The position numbers were made by a program, and so were the translations under genes. A stretch of 5,898 nt of DNA, from NCBI GenBank assembly GCA_018654125.1, contig JABIME010000263.1, forward strand, positions 1-5,898, in the 5' to 3' direction. Of this stretch, positions 5,736 through 5,898 are shown one piece after another. Each line of letters begins with the position of its first letter. Positions within the stretch are counted from its first letter, which is position 1. The stretch is from Candidatus Cloacimonadota bacterium (GTDB lineage Bacteria > Cloacimonadota > Cloacimonadia > Cloacimonadales > TCS61). Below the pieces are notes generated by a model. It saw only the letters and a list, made by a program, of their open reading frames with translations. It had not been told where the DNA came from and searched no databases.

Positions 5736-5898
5736 ATATATAAACTATTTGTATCAGTAAATCAAATATAATTTTGCAGACAGTGATATCTGCTTAGCAT
5801 TTATTAGTGATCGCATTTATAAAGTGAACATCTCTTTTCTTACAAATTCTTTAATGCTAATTACTTCAAATTGCTAGTAAGTAAATCTTCAATAAAAA
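5736..5898. other. Non-coding AT-rich 3' region
   Basis: Apart from the weak hairpin at 5776-5793, nothing convincing is visible. There is no start codon with a good ribosome binding site and no tRNA-like structure. A TTAGTG half-site of the upstream operators occurs at 5804-5809, but without a partner arm, so it may be chance. Confidence 0.5.
5776..5793 (+). terminator. Weak hairpin after the operon, possible terminator
   Basis: GCAGA (5776-5780) pairs with TCTGC (5789-5793) around an 8-nt loop, about 40 nt after the barrel gene's stop. The stem is only 5 bp, and the following TTAGCATTTATT is not a clean T-run, so intrinsic termination here is doubtful. It is the only stem I found in the 3' region. 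Confidence 0.25.

Noticed and set aside
5804..5809. TTAGTG as a third regulator target downstream of the operon
   Set aside because: Only one half-site is present with no matching second arm, and the same hexamer also occurs inside the transporter gene by chance.
5800..5898. Start of another gene or a divergent promoter at the right edge
   Set aside because: Neither strand shows a start codon with a ribosome binding site or a convincing pair of promoter boxes; the AT-rich matches are too weak.

Overview
This AT-rich window has the layout of a Gram-negative chromosome. Two genes carry N-terminal Sec signal peptides that end in an Ala|Gln junction, and one of them encodes a predicted outer-membrane beta-barrel ending in Phe. 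Strong AGGAGG-type ribosome binding sites precede most genes, which argues against a typical Bacteroidota member, where such sites are weak. A Cloacimonadota-like or other FCB-related lineage is possible, but this is only an impression from composition and signal-peptide style. All five genes lie on the + strand. No RNA genes, mobile elements, CRISPR arrays or broken genes were seen.

Layout: (1) positions 1-617 hold the 3' part of a DsbA-family (FrnE-like) thiol oxidoreductase whose first residues lie outside the window. (2) Positions 618-762 form an intergenic region with a good promoter, then a near-perfect inverted repeat (GTTAGTGTTCACTAAC) just after the -10 box. (3) Positions 763-1341 encode a TetR/AcrR-family repressor with a GTG start. 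(4) A 70-bp gap holds a second, imperfect copy of the inverted repeat. (5) Positions 1412-5735 hold three genes: a 768-aa RND/MMPL transporter, a 257-aa periplasmic LolA-like protein whose ATG overlaps the transporter stop (ATGA), and a 402-aa outer-membrane beta-barrel. (6) The last 163 bp are non-coding, with only a weak hairpin.

Interpretation: the last three genes supply an inner-membrane proton-driven pump, a soluble periplasmic lipid/lipoprotein-binding protein and an outer-membrane barrel. Together they look like a path across the envelope for a hydrophobic cargo. The TetR protein probably represses both itself and this operon through the paired operators, and is released by a hydrophobic ligand that may be the cargo. 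The cargo cannot be read from the sequence. The DsbA-like gene is probably unrelated: it has its own transcription unit, and the operon proteins contain almost no cysteine.
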